The position numbers were made by a program, and so were the translations under genes. From positions 62,001-126,000 of the forward strand of contig NZ_FUXJ01000008.1 in the NCBI RefSeq assembly GCF_900167045.1: a stretch of 64,000 bases of DNA, in the 5' to 3' direction. Below the pieces are notes generated by a model. That model was not told the DNA's origin and made no database searches. It saw only the letters and a program-made list of their open reading frames with translations. How positions within the stretch are numbered: the first letter of the stretch is position 1; the number at the start of each line of letters is the position of its first letter. Positions 1 to 8,517 of the stretch are shown here, in pieces. The stretch is from Legionella maceachernii (GTDB lineage: Bacteria > Pseudomonadota > Gammaproteobacteria > Legionellales > Legionellaceae).

Positions 1-45
1 CCTAACGATGCTATGCATGATGAGAATTAATGGTTAAAACAACAT

Positions 46-80
46 GTCATCTTGAGTGCAGCGAAGGGCCTCCTGACTCT
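46..80. repeat. dispersed palindromic repeat, family A (half copy)
   Basis: A GTCATC..GAG..GCGAAGG.CCTCCTGA stretch upstream of uvrC. It matches the core found again near 14034, 26040, 29477-29657 and 44872. This copy is a single half without its inverted partner. In many gammaproteobacteria a GacA/LetA-type regulator lies directly before uvrC; that gene, if present, would be left of this window. Confidence 0.6.
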
Positions 81-197
81 TGTTAGGAGCCTATCCATTA
101 TTGGCCCGTCGGAGCTCCCGTGCGAAACAAAACAGGGACAACTCTAACGTCTATAATTTAATCGATCTTCTGACATTGTTTTAGCTGACTGCAGTAC

Positions 198-2054
198 ATG
201 AACGACGAAACGACAACCAACATCACTCATTTTCTTACCAAACTTACCCACGATCCTGGCGTCTACCGCATGCTCGATGCCAAAGGTGTCATTCTTTATG
301 TGGGTAAAGCAAGAAACTTAAAAAAAAGGGTAAGTAGCTATTTCAATAAACAAAATGTTGGTGCTAAGACACGGTCCCTCGTCAGCCAGGTGGCTGCAAT
401 TGAGGTCAGTGTCACTCGCAGTGAGACAGAAGCGCTGCTGCTTGAATCCAATTTAATTAAGTCACTCCGGCCCAAATACAATGTCTTATTGCGCGATGAC
501 AAAACTTATCCTTATATTCACGTGACTGCGAGTCATACTTTTCCTCGTATGGAGCTCTATCGTTCCAAGAAAAAACCAAACAAAGGCGAATTTTATGGGC
601 CCTACCCCAGTGCAGCTGCAGTGCGCGAAACGTTAGGAACAATCCAAAAAGTATTTAAAATTCGTAATTGCAGTGACAATTACTTTAGCACGCGTTCCCG
701 TCCTTGTTTGCAATATCAAATCAAGCGTTGTACCGCGCCATGCACGGGTTATATCTCAGTTGAGGATTATCAACGATCGGTGAATGATGCAAGACGTTTT
801 TTACAAGGAAAGTCACAGTTATTGATCAATGAATTAGAAAAACGCATGGAGCAAGCAGTCGAGCAGCTCGCTTTTGAAGAAGCGGCCATTTTGCGTGATC
901 AAATTAAAAGTCTGCGTTTGGTGCAAGAACAGCAAGGGGTCGTCCAGTTGCGTGGGGATGCCGATGTGATAGCGATTGAAGCGCAGCCAGGGTTTGCTTG
1001 TATTCAGTGTGTGACGGTGAGAGAGGGCCGGGTCTTGGCTAGCCGCAGTTTTTTCCCCTCAGTACCTAAACAACTTTTTACTGAAGAGGAAAATGACGAC
1101 AATAGTTTGTGGCAAGAAGTGTTTACCGCATTTCTCTCTTTTTATTATATTGATACACCTGAGCGAATACCGGCATTGATCATCACTCATGAACCCATCG
1201 TTGAGTGCGAAGCGCTACAGGCGATGCTGAGTGAATTGCGCGGTAAAAATTGCCGAATTCAAATAAAGCCACGGGGAGTAAAAGCACGGTGGTTGGATTT
1301 TGCACTTAATAATTTGCACCTGTCTGTGGCGGATTATAAAGCCTCGTCCTCCACGATGAGAATGAGGTACCAAGCGCTAGCCGATTTACTCCACCAGCAA
1401 GAAACCATTGCACGCATGGAGTGTTTTGATATTAGTCATACGCAAGGCGAATCCACAGTGGCTTCGTGTGTGGTTTTTGACGCAGAAGGACCGCGCAAAG
1501 CAGATTATCGCCGCTTTAACATCACTGGGATTACGCCCGGTGATGATTACGCGGCAATGGAGCAAGTCCTTACTCGTCGCTTTAGGCGCTTAAAGCAAGA
1601 GCAACAGTTGCCTGATGTGCTTATTATCGATGGAGGGAAAGGCCAAGTCGCTGTCGCGAAACGTGTTTTGGCCGGTTTACAGGTCAACGGGGTCACTCTT
1701 TTAGGGATAGCAAAGGGACCTGAGCGAAAAGCAGGCCAAGAGCGTTTAATTTTAGTGGCTGAAGAGAAAGAGGTGAGTTTACCCTCGGATTCACCTGCTT
1801 TGCATTTACTGCAGCATATTCGCGATGAAGCGCATCGTTTTGCAATCACCTCGCATAGGAAAAAACGCCAGCATGTGGGGTTGGATTCTTCTTTAGAAGC
1901 GATTGAAGGGGTGGGGCCTAAAAGGCGCCAAGCGTTGCTACGGCGTTTTGGTGGCTTACGCGAATTGGCTAAAGCGCCACTCAGTGAAATTGCCAAAGTG
2001 AATGGCATCAATAATGAGTTGGCCGAACGTATATTTGCCCATTTTCATTCCTAG
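198..2054 (+). CDS. uvrC: UvrABC excinuclease subunit C
   Basis: UvrC makes the 3' and 5' incisions beside DNA lesions once UvrAB has located them, in nucleotide excision repair. The 618-residue product has the usual family length and order: an N-terminal GIY-YIG nuclease domain (GVYRM.. then [13 protein letters not shown], residues about 20-45), a UvrB-binding UVR segment near residues 200-240, an RNase H-like C-terminal nuclease with the IDGGKGQ motif, and a terminal helix-hairpin-helix ([13 protein letters not shown]). No strong Shine-Dalgarno is visible before the ATG, but the N-terminus fits family members. In L. pneumophila uvrC lies between letA and the enh genes, and the enh genes follow here too. 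Confidence 0.97.
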   Translation: MNDETTTNITHFLTKLTHDPGVYRMLDAKGVILYVGKARNLKKRVSSYFNKQNVGAKTRSLVSQVAAIEVSVTRSETEALLLESNLIKSLRPKYNVLLRDDKTYPYIHVTASHTFPRMELYRSKKKPNKGEFYGPYPSAAAVRETLGTIQKVFKIRNCSDNYFSTRSRPCLQYQIKRCTAPCTGYISVEDYQRSVNDARRFLQGKSQLLINELEKRMEQAVEQLAFEEAAILRDQIKSLRLVQEQQGVVQLRGDADVIAIEAQPGFACIQCVTVREGRVLASRSFFPSVPKQLFTEEENDDNSLWQEVFTAFLSFYYIDTPERIPALIITHEPIVECEALQAMLSELRGKNCRIQIKPRGVKARWLDFALNNLHLSVADYKASSSTMRMRYQALADLLHQQETIARMECFDISHTQGESTVASCVVFDAEGPRKADYRRFNITGITPGDDYAAMEQVLTRRFRRLKQEQQLPDVLIIDGGKGQVAVAKRVLAGLQVNGVTLLGIAKGPERKAGQERLILVAEEKEVSLPSDSPALHLLQHIRDEAHRFAITSHRKKRQHVGLDSSLEAIEGVGPKRRQALLRRFGGLRELAKAPLSEIAKVNGINNELAERIFAHFHS

Positions 2055-2109
2055 AGGTTTCTAAAATGACGAACCTTGACAGTTCGCAGACGAAGTTGCT
2101 TGGACCCTG

Positions 2110-2364
2110 TTAGTAATGAAAGCGGCACTGCACGATGTATAAAGTATCGTCAGTAGCCTTATAGACAATTCGATGTTCCCTATCAATCCGTCGAGACCAA
2201 TACCCTGACCAATTATGTTTTAACGGCTCAGGATCGCCTATTCCCTCAAAAGGATGACGTAAAATGTTTTTGATTAATGCATTGATTCTTTGGAGTGTTT
2301 TCTTATCAGTAATCTGCCAGTACAAATAATCCTCCCAGGCGTTTTCAGCCCATGAGAGAATCAT
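2110..2364 (-). CDS. yoeB: YoeB-family mRNA interferase toxin
   Basis: An 84-residue RelE/YoeB-fold ribosome-dependent endoribonuclease that cleaves mRNA in the ribosomal A site when its antitoxin is lost. The hallmark features are present: a W..YLYWQ N-terminus, the conserved G.GDPEPLKHN..GYWSRRID.EHRIVYK block, and a C-terminal CRFHY with the catalytic His/Tyr pair. Its ATG overlaps the antitoxin stop (ATGA), so the two are translationally coupled. The toxin is full length (E. coli YoeB is also 84 residues), so it is likely active. Confidence 0.95.
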   Translation of the reverse strand: MILSWAENAWEDYLYWQITDKKTLQRINALIKNILRHPFEGIGDPEPLKHNWSGYWSRRIDREHRIVYKATDDTLYIVQCRFHY

Positions 2365-2615
2365 TCTTCAATCATCCCATGGGGTTTAGATTGTCCAGAT
2401 TCAACTTCGGCAATTGCCTGATTTAATCGCTCTGCATTTTTAGGGCTGGACATTAAATATGCGGTTTCTTCATAAGATTTAAAATCATCTAAAGACATAA
2501 TCACTGCAGGTTTACCATTTTGGCGGGTAATTAATATGGAAACATGATCTTCATTCACTTTATCTAAAGTGTTGGCTAAATTATTTCTCAGAGCAGAATA
2601 ACTGATAACATCCAT
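2361..2615 (-). CDS. yefM: YefM/Phd-family antitoxin
   Basis: An 84-residue antitoxin that binds YoeB and represses its own promoter. It begins MDVISYSALRNNLA, typical of Phd/YefM DNA-binding N-terminal domains, followed by a toxin-wrapping acidic C-terminus. I chose the ATG at 2615 because AGGAG lies about 7 bases upstream; the longer in-frame ATG at 2681 adds 22 residues unlike the family and lacks such a site. The pair runs opposite to uvrC and the enh genes, as an independent two-gene unit. Confidence 0.93.
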   Translation of the reverse strand: MDVISYSALRNNLANTLDKVNEDHVSILITRQNGKPAVIMSLDDFKSYEETAYLMSSPKNAERLNQAIAEVESGQSKPHGMIEE

Positions 2616-2906
2616 CTTAATCTCCTGAATAAAATATTGATTGGTACTTATAATTGTACATGTACTATTTGTTGTACGCAAACGTATTCTAAATTTACCT
2701 TTTGGCAGTAAAAGGGCTGTGTGCAGTAGCCCTCAAGATAAATTTTACCCAAACACTAAACTTTTTAAACATCCTACCGACATAACTTTTAAAGCTTATT
2801 TTTAAGTTGTTCACCACCAAGATTTGCAACAAAAAAATAAGAATTTTGCATTTTAAGCACACTTCTTGCATCACAATTATTGAAAGTAGATTAGGGGAAT
2901 CACGAC

Positions 2907-3632
2907 ATGAAGAAAATAACAGGAGTGATTACACTGATGATACAGGCAGCTGCAATTAATGCTGCAAGTTATTATGGTCCATCTCTTTGCGCTTACCCAG
3001 ATTACCAATGCATTAAAGTGGGTTCTGGGCAATCTTGGGAGAAATTATTTCCCGATGAGCAACAGCGAGATATAGTCCAGCGGCTAAACCGTACGTATAA
3101 CAGTTTATGGTCCGGTAAAATCCTTGTTGTTCCCCGTAATTTATCCCAAAAAACACTGCTTGATTTTTCACCTTTTCCGCTATCGATTAATGAAAAAGGG
3201 GAAAAACAAGTTATTGTTGACCAGGATAAATTAGCCTGGGGTGCTTACGACAGGGATGGGCAACTGGTCAAGTGGGGACCTATTTCATCAGGAAGAGATC
3301 GATGTCCCGATGCCGCTCGATCCTGCCGAACGATGACAGGCATCTTCCGCTTTTTCAGTAAGGAAAATGAAAAATGCCGGTCTAACGTGTACCCCATCGG
3401 ACGCGGAGGAGCAAAAATGCCTTTCTGCATGTATTTCCATAAGGGTTTTGCTTTACATGGTTCGCCTGATATTCCCGGATATCGAGCAAGCCATGGTTGT
3501 GTGAGAATGTTTACTCGCGATGCTGAATGGCTCAATCATGATTTCGTCGAATTATCCAATGAAACTAATCATTATTTGGGTACTAAAGTAGTGATTCGTC
3601 CTGTTTTGACAAAAGAGGAACCACAGCAATGA
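2907..3632 (+). CDS. enhA: EnhA, L,D-transpeptidase-family enhanced-entry protein
   Basis: Periplasmic protein of the Legionella enhABC locus, first described as promoting host-cell entry. It has 241 residues: a signal peptide (about 1-20), a LysM-like segment (about 34-77, CIKVGSGQSWEKLF to ILVVPRN), and a YkuD L,D-transpeptidase domain with the active-site motif SHGCVR (His196, Cys198) and an upstream His184. Such enzymes cross-link meso-diaminopimelate residues in peptidoglycan. The domain holds several extra Cys residues, which could form disulphides. Its stop overlaps the enhB start (ATGA). A related lipoprotein lies at 27845-28429. Transpeptidase activity of this protein is inferred from the motif. 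Confidence 0.9.
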   Translation: MKKITGVITLMIQAAAINAASYYGPSLCAYPDYQCIKVGSGQSWEKLFPDEQQRDIVQRLNRTYNSLWSGKILVVPRNLSQKTLLDFSPFPLSINEKGEKQVIVDQDKLAWGAYDRDGQLVKWGPISSGRDRCPDAARSCRTMTGIFRFFSKENEKCRSNVYPIGRGGAKMPFCMYFHKGFALHGSPDIPGYRASHGCVRMFTRDAEWLNHDFVELSNETNHYLGTKVVIRPVLTKEEPQQ

Positions 3633-4168
3633 ACACGATCACAAAAAATATAAGCGTAAGTCTTTTTCTGACGTTATTGTCTGTTGGTATTGCCAACGCT
3701 AAGTCGGAAAAAGAGGAGAAGGCCGAAAAAGACGATAATAAACCACCCATTGGTTGTTATAACTCCGGTTATCAATTCGAATTGGAAGCTTTGCATTTGC
3801 ATCCAGGTGGAAATGGGCAAAATCAATCCATGTACTTTTTATTTAATACATTGGGTCAGCCCGTCAATCTTTTCCAAATGCGTGATGAAGAAAGTTCACG
3901 CAGCATGTACTTAAACCACGTGATTGGTCCGCATGAGTGGGGAATTCTATCGACCAATGAAAAGAAAGTTAAATTCATTTGTTCGGTTCCCAGTAAAAAA
4001 TCACCCTATGGTCAAGTGGTTGATTGTGCGCAGACGCTTAGAGTTTGTGAATACACCAATGTGCGTTACGGCTTAAATAATCGAGGTAACTATTGGTTGG
4101 CGAATAGTAGTACCAGAAATGGCGCAGTTAATGCAGTAGTGCATTATGGAATTATTCCAGGAATGTAA
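3629..4168 (+). CDS. enhB: EnhB, enhanced-entry secreted protein
   Basis: A 179-residue protein between enhA and enhC, matching the known enhABC order. An N-terminal signal peptide (about 1-24, ending in NAKS) is followed by a Lys/Glu-rich stretch and a Cys-containing, beta-rich domain (CYNSGYQFELEAL.., FICSVPS, VVDCAQTLRVCEY). There are four Cys in the mature part, compatible with disulphide bonds in the periplasm. No catalytic motif is visible and biochemical function is unknown. It is translationally coupled to enhA through a 4-base overlap. Identification rests mainly on synteny, size and signal peptide. Confidence 0.82.
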   Translation: MNTITKNISVSLFLTLLSVGIANAKSEKEEKAEKDDNKPPIGCYNSGYQFELEALHLHPGGNGQNQSMYFLFNTLGQPVNLFQMRDEESSRSMYLNHVIGPHEWGILSTNEKKVKFICSVPSKKSPYGQVVDCAQTLRVCEYTNVRYGLNNRGNYWLANSSTRNGAVNAVVHYGIIPGM

Positions 4169-4258
4169 TGGAAACATGATGTTTAAATGATGATTCAATA
4201 AAAACAAATGGGTTTACCCAGATTGACATGCAGTAAACAAAAAAATGAGGGGAGTACC

Positions 4259-7200
4259 ATGAAATCATTCGTACCATGGTTTTATTTGGTTGCAGCCACT
4301 GGAGGCCAATTTGCCTTTGCCGCAAATGGATTGGATGCTTATCGTCAAGGGAATTATCCACTCGCTGCACAAACACTTCTTAGTGAATCTGGGAAAGATC
4401 CCGTTGCTGATTATTATATGGGGCGGATGCGTTTATATGGATACGGCCAATTAAAGAATAATAATTTAGCCTTGCGCTATTTTAATCAGGCTGCTGAAAA
4501 GGGCATGTTACCCGCGCAGCAACTGCTGGCACGGTATAACCTTATTGAAGAAAAAAATCCAGAAAAAGCATTATATTGGTTTAAAAAAGCAGCTGCTGCG
4601 GGTGATGTTCAGGCACAAATGTATTGTGCTGCCGCTTATTTATTCGGTTTGGGCACGAAAGAAAATTCAGATACCGCAAGAAAATATTATATTGATGCTG
4701 CCAAAGCCGGTAATGCTCTCGCGCAATACACGTTGGGTATGCATTTTCTTGAGAGCCGTGATCAACGAAATAAAAAACTGGGTGCAGTTTGGTTAACAAA
4801 GGCAGCTGACCAAGGCTTTACGGAGGCTCAAGCAAAATTAGGCGAACTCTACGCAAACGGAAGCGTAGTGACGCGCGATAATAACAAAGCAGTTGATTTG
4901 CTCATGAAAGCGGCTGCCCAAAATTCATCATCAGCAATGACAACCCTTGGCGAATTGGCAATAAAACAAAATCAAATCGAAACAGGTAAAGACTGGTTAA
5001 CTAAAGCGGCCAATGCCCATAATGGGCGTGCAGCGATGAGTTTAGCGCGCCTCTATCTTGATCAAAAATCGTCGATTTACAATCCCCAAACAGGATTTAT
5101 GTGGACACTGCAAGCCGCTCAAAATGGTTCGGGCGAAGCTCAGCAAGCGCTTGCTCTTCTTTATAAAGAAGGTAAGGGTGTTGCGATGAATCCGCAATTG
5201 GCAGAGCAATGGGAGTTAAAAGCTAAAGCAACATTAGCAAAAAAAGACAGTGAAGTTGCTCCTGCTATTGAAGCTGCACGATGGCTAAGTAATGGGAAAA
5301 CGGACAATTTTACTGATAACAGCTATAGTTTAGGCGGAATTTACAGTGCTTGGCAAAATCCCCTTGCCTTAAAAGAAAATAACTATAATTCCGCTCCACA
5401 AATGGAAACGGTTTCCCGTGCGGAAATTTATAAACCTAATTTTACGATGGTTCAGCCCAGCGAAATTCCTATCAATGACTATTTTGACTTAATTGCACCC
5501 ATGCTCAATGCGAATCATGTGGCCACATGGACTTTTCCTCGCTATCCATTGGATAAACAAATTGAAGCGTTGCAGGCTAATGAATCGCTAGCTCTCGAGC
5601 ATAAACCAAGACAATCCATGGTGGATGAAGGTTCACCGTATCCAGAGAAACCAGGTCCCCAAGACTTCAATTACTTCAAAGAAAAAACGGTAGGTTGGGA
5701 AAATAAGGCAAATTATCAGTCGGTTTTAAATCAATTGTATGGGCAGGCCATTTTAGGCGATTCATCCGCTCAATTTGAAATCGGTCAGCTCTATCAATAC
5801 GGTATCGCTGTCAACAAAAGTCCTCAACAAGCGATCATTTATTATCAATTGTCAGCGGCTCAACAAGAGGTGCGTGCGGAATACAATCTCGGTATTTTGT
5901 ATTTAGAAGGCCAAACAAATCCAGTCGATTACAAGCAAGGCATAAGCTGGATGACTGACGCTGCATTTAAAGGAAATGTTTACGCGCAATACGTGTTGGC
6001 TAATATCTACGATAAAGGATTTACCGATGCAAACGGTACTATGATCGTCGAGCCTGATATGCAGCAAGCGCTAGCCATGTACTACTTAGCATCATCCAAT
6101 GGCTATGGTCCAGCCCAATATCGCTTGGCAGAATATTTAGTGAAGCAAAAGCAAGCCGGATTGAGCGTTGTTGCTAAACAAAATCGTACGAAATTAATCC
6201 GACGCCTTTATCAAGGTGCAGTGAATCAAGGCGTAGTGGAAGCTGAGTTACCCTTAGCTTATTACAACGCGATGGATTCTGCTAATCCTGAAAAACAATT
6301 ACAAGCGTTTAATGTGGCCCAAAAAGCTGCCAAAGAAGGCAATTCTGAAGCAGCGTTGTTACTTGGGATGATGTATGAGAGAGGAATTGCAGTACCTGCC
6401 AATCAAGTTGAAGCCTTGTATTGGTATCAACAAGCAGCGTTAAATCCTGTGAATGCGTTTATTCTTGGTACTTACTACAGCCAAGGAATAGGGCTTGGTA
6501 AAGACATGGAAAAAGGCAGAGCATTACTGCAACAAGCAGCTGATGCGGGTTTCTCTTATGCAAGCCTCAATTTGGCCATATTGAAACATGAGGAGAATGA
6601 AGCGTTTCTTGATGATTTAAGTAAAGCGCGTGATGAAGGCAATAGCATCGCAAGCTTGTTACTCGCGGATTACTACCTCGCCCAAGCGAATGATCCAAGT
6701 AATATGCAACTCGCTCAAGATATTTATCAAAATTTAGCCGACAAGGGTGATAAAGATGCCCAATTAAAACTGGGTTATCTTTATGATACGGGTCTAGCTG
6801 GAAAACTTGATCGAGAGTTGGCTGCAAGATGGTATTTAGCTTCAGCGGAGCAAGGTCAACCTGTTGCCCAATACCTCTTAGGCCAACTCTATCAATTAGG
6901 CCGAATCGGAAAAGAACCCGATTATGCGGAAGCTAAAAAGTGGTACACAGCAGCCCAAACCACTTATCCCAAAGCGGCCGTTGCGTTAGGTTTTATCTAC
7001 GACACGGTTGAAGATGATTATCTTAAAGCGCTTGAAAGCTATCAGTTAGCCGCTCAAAAGGATGATCCTGTTGGCGAATACGACTTAGCTTTAATTTATG
7101 AAAAAGGTAAAGGACTACCAGTTGATTATGCCAAAGCCCAGGAGCTCTTTACCAAAGCGGCTGATAAAGGGTATAGCGATGCGATGACACAGCTGGCAGA

Positions 7201-7903
7201 CATGTACTTCACCGGTCAAGGCATTGCGCGCAATGATCAAAAAGCACTGCAACTCTACAAAAAAGCGGCTGATTTGGGTGATCCCGATGCCCTTTATCAA
7301 CTTGGCTTATTGTCTGAAACCGGTGTGGCAACGAAGCTTGATTTTGGCAATGCAGTGAATTATTACCATAAAGCTGCTGAAAAAGGCAATGAGAAAGCGA
7401 AACTTGCTCTTGCCAGAATGTATCAATATGGTTTAGGGGTAAACCAAGACAGTGAGCAAGCAAAACAACTGTATGGTGAATTGGCGGCAAATAATAATGC
7501 ATATGCTCAATACCAATTGGCCTTAATGTTGTTTAATACCTCGCCAGAGCGTAAATCCGACGAGGGCAAACGTCTATTACAACAAGCGAGCGAGAACGGA
7601 AGTCTACAAGCACGCAAAATGTTGCAATGGCTTGATGCACAGCAGCAAGAAAGAATCAGCTTTATTGAACCCATTTCCATCAGCCAAACCCCTGTTTTGG
7701 CGGGACAACAACCTGCTGATTTAATGTACTTTGACGCGTTAAGTGAGTGGAACCGCGGTGATGAGGACTTATCAAGAAGGATTTTAAAACGCTTGATGAT
7801 TCGATTTCCACAATACACTCCTGCAAAAAGAGCTTATGAACAATTAAATCAACATTCCTCTTCGCTTTCTTTAGTCTATAACGAGCGCAGTAAACCTGAA
7901 TAA
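4259..7903 (+). CDS. enhC: EnhC, Sel1-repeat enhanced-entry protein
   Basis: A 1214-residue periplasmic Sel1-repeat (TPR-like) scaffold. In L. pneumophila EnhC supports growth in macrophages and binds the soluble lytic transglycosylase, limiting release of peptidoglycan fragments sensed by NOD1. Here a signal peptide (about 1-21, ..FAFA) precedes two arrays of Sel1 units of about 36 residues (pattern A..LG.LY..G..V..D...A..WY..AA). The arrays are separated by a non-repeat stretch at about residues 330-490, and there are around twenty units in all. I chose the ATG at 4259 because a GAGGGGAG site precedes it and the signal peptide starts there; the ATG at 4208 adds 17 unrelated residues. It lies 90 bases after enhB, probably in the same operon. 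Confidence 0.95.
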   Translation: MKSFVPWFYLVAATGGQFAFAANGLDAYRQGNYPLAAQTLLSESGKDPVADYYMGRMRLYGYGQLKNNNLALRYFNQAAEKGMLPAQQLLARYNLIEEKNPEKALYWFKKAAAAGDVQAQMYCAAAYLFGLGTKENSDTARKYYIDAAKAGNALAQYTLGMHFLESRDQRNKKLGAVWLTKAADQGFTEAQAKLGELYANGSVVTRDNNKAVDLLMKAAAQNSSSAMTTLGELAIKQNQIETGKDWLTKAANAHNGRAAMSLARLYLDQKSSIYNPQTGFMWTLQAAQNGSGEAQQALALLYKEGKGVAMNPQLAEQWELKAKATLAKKDSEVAPAIEAARWLSNGKTDNFTDNSYSLGGIYSAWQNPLALKENNYNSAPQMETVSRAEIYKPNFTMVQPSEIPINDYFDLIAPMLNANHVATWTFPRYPLDKQIEALQANESLALEHKPRQSMVDEGSPYPEKPGPQDFNYFKEKTVGWENKANYQSVLNQLYGQAILGDSSAQFEIGQLYQYGIAVNKSPQQAIIYYQLSAAQQEVRAEYNLGILYLEGQTNPVDYKQGISWMTDAAFKGNVYAQYVLANIYDKGFTDANGTMIVEPDMQQALAMYYLASSNGYGPAQYRLAEYLVKQKQAGLSVVAKQNRTKLIRRLYQGAVNQGVVEAELPLAYYNAMDSANPEKQLQAFNVAQKAAKEGNSEAALLLGMMYERGIAVPANQVEALYWYQQAALNPVNAFILGTYYSQGIGLGKDMEKGRALLQQAADAGFSYASLNLAILKHEENEAFLDDLSKARDEGNSIASLLLADYYLAQANDPSNMQLAQDIYQNLADKGDKDAQLKLGYLYDTGLAGKLDRELAARWYLASAEQGQPVAQYLLGQLYQLGRIGKEPDYAEAKKWYTAAQTTYPKAAVALGFIYDTVEDDYLKALESYQLAAQKDDPVGEYDLALIYEKGKGLPVDYAKAQELFTKAADKGYSDAMTQLADMYFTGQGIARNDQKALQLYKKAADLGDPDALYQLGLLSETGVATKLDFGNAVNYYHKAAEKGNEKAKLALARMYQYGLGVNQDSEQAKQLYGELAANNNAYAQYQLALMLFNTSPERKSDEGKRLLQQASENGSLQARKMLQWLDAQQQERISFIEPISISQTPVLAGQQPADLMYFDALSEWNRGDEDLSRRILKRLMIRFPQYTPAKRAYEQLNQHSSSLSLVYNERSKPE

Positions 7904-7925
7904 TTTCTAAGCCTCTTTTCTATGT

Positions 7926-7951
7926 GCAATCCGCGTTTTGCCGCGGATTGC
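7926..7951. terminator. perfect 10-bp hairpin after enhC
   Basis: GCAATCCGCG pairs perfectly with CGCGGATTGC across a 6-base loop, between enhC and the converging HTH gene. No U-tract follows on the plus strand, so it is either a weak or bidirectional terminator or an mRNA-stabilising hairpin. Confidence 0.5.
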
Positions 7952-8018
7952 GCTATGTATCGACGGTAATCGTTTTTGAAAGCTTATAAGGCCATTCTGC
8001 GAATGCGTCATTCCAGGC

Positions 8019-8261
8019 TTAATGTTTTTCCTTCTTTTCTTTTTTGTTACCTAATAGCCAATCCACACTCACTTCAAGTTCATCGGCCACTTTTTCCATG
8101 GATTTAGGATCGACAGCCACACCATTTAGCAACGCTTCGGCTTTAAATTTAGGTAATCTGAATAATTTGGAGCAAACTTGGATACGTTCGCCGATTAAGC
8201 CAGGAACGCCGATGGCGTCCAACTCTCTATTTAGACGTTCTGATAATTGTTTATTACTCAT
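8019..8261 (-). CDS. small XRE/phage-repressor-like HTH protein
   Basis: An 80-residue protein with an N-terminal helix (QLSERLNRELDAIGVPG), a central helical segment resembling a helix-turn-helix (VCSKLFRLPKFKAEALLNG) and the sequence VADELEVSVDWLLGNK, typical of the end of XRE/CI-type DNA-binding domains. The tail is Lys/Glu-rich. There is no effector or dimerisation domain, so it is probably a stand-alone regulator. It is divergent from the effector candidate at 8518 with 256 bases between them, and that gap contains the PmrA-like box and a CTAACT..AGTTAG inverted repeat near 8357-8382. The target is unknown. Confidence 0.7.
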   Translation of the reverse strand: MSNKQLSERLNRELDAIGVPGLIGERIQVCSKLFRLPKFKAEALLNGVAVDPKSMEKVADELEVSVDWLLGNKKEKKEKH

Positions 8262-8430
8262 CGCTATCCCCTCTAATTTTTTAGTTAGTTTAATCCATTG
8301 AACATTAAGAATTCCTTAAATCTTTATGAGATAAAAAAATAATCCGTAAAGCTTAGTCTAACTCGGACTCATTCTTAGTTAGAGCATGAGTTGACTGTAA
8401 TTAAACTAAAAAGTTTCCGTGATAAATTTC

Positions 8431-8450
8431 GTTAATATTTGCTTAATAAT
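8431..8450 (+). promoter_or_regulatory. PmrA-type response-regulator box
   Basis: Tandem half-sites GTTAATATT and CTTAATAAT separated by TG. The known Legionella PmrA operator is two cTTAATatT half-sites spaced by two bases, so each half matches at 8 of 9 positions with exact spacing. A TATACT at 8480-8485 fits as the -10, placing the box just upstream of a poor -35, the geometry expected for an activated promoter. The start codon of the next gene is about 67 bases downstream. PmrA is known to switch on many Dot/Icm effector genes. Confidence 0.65.
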
Positions 8451-8517
8451 TAGGTAACTTTCCCTTAATTTTGTTTGGATATACTGAACATATTACGGTT
8501 TATATATCAGCAATTAA

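Noticed and set aside
1547-2011. 154-residue minus-strand open frame inside uvrC
   Set aside because: Fully antisense to a conserved gene, Ser/Pro/Arg/Cys-rich composition and no independent signals.
4208-4258. longer EnhC start at 4208
   Set aside because: The 17 extra residues are polar and would bury the signal peptide; GAGGGGAG precedes the ATG at 4259.
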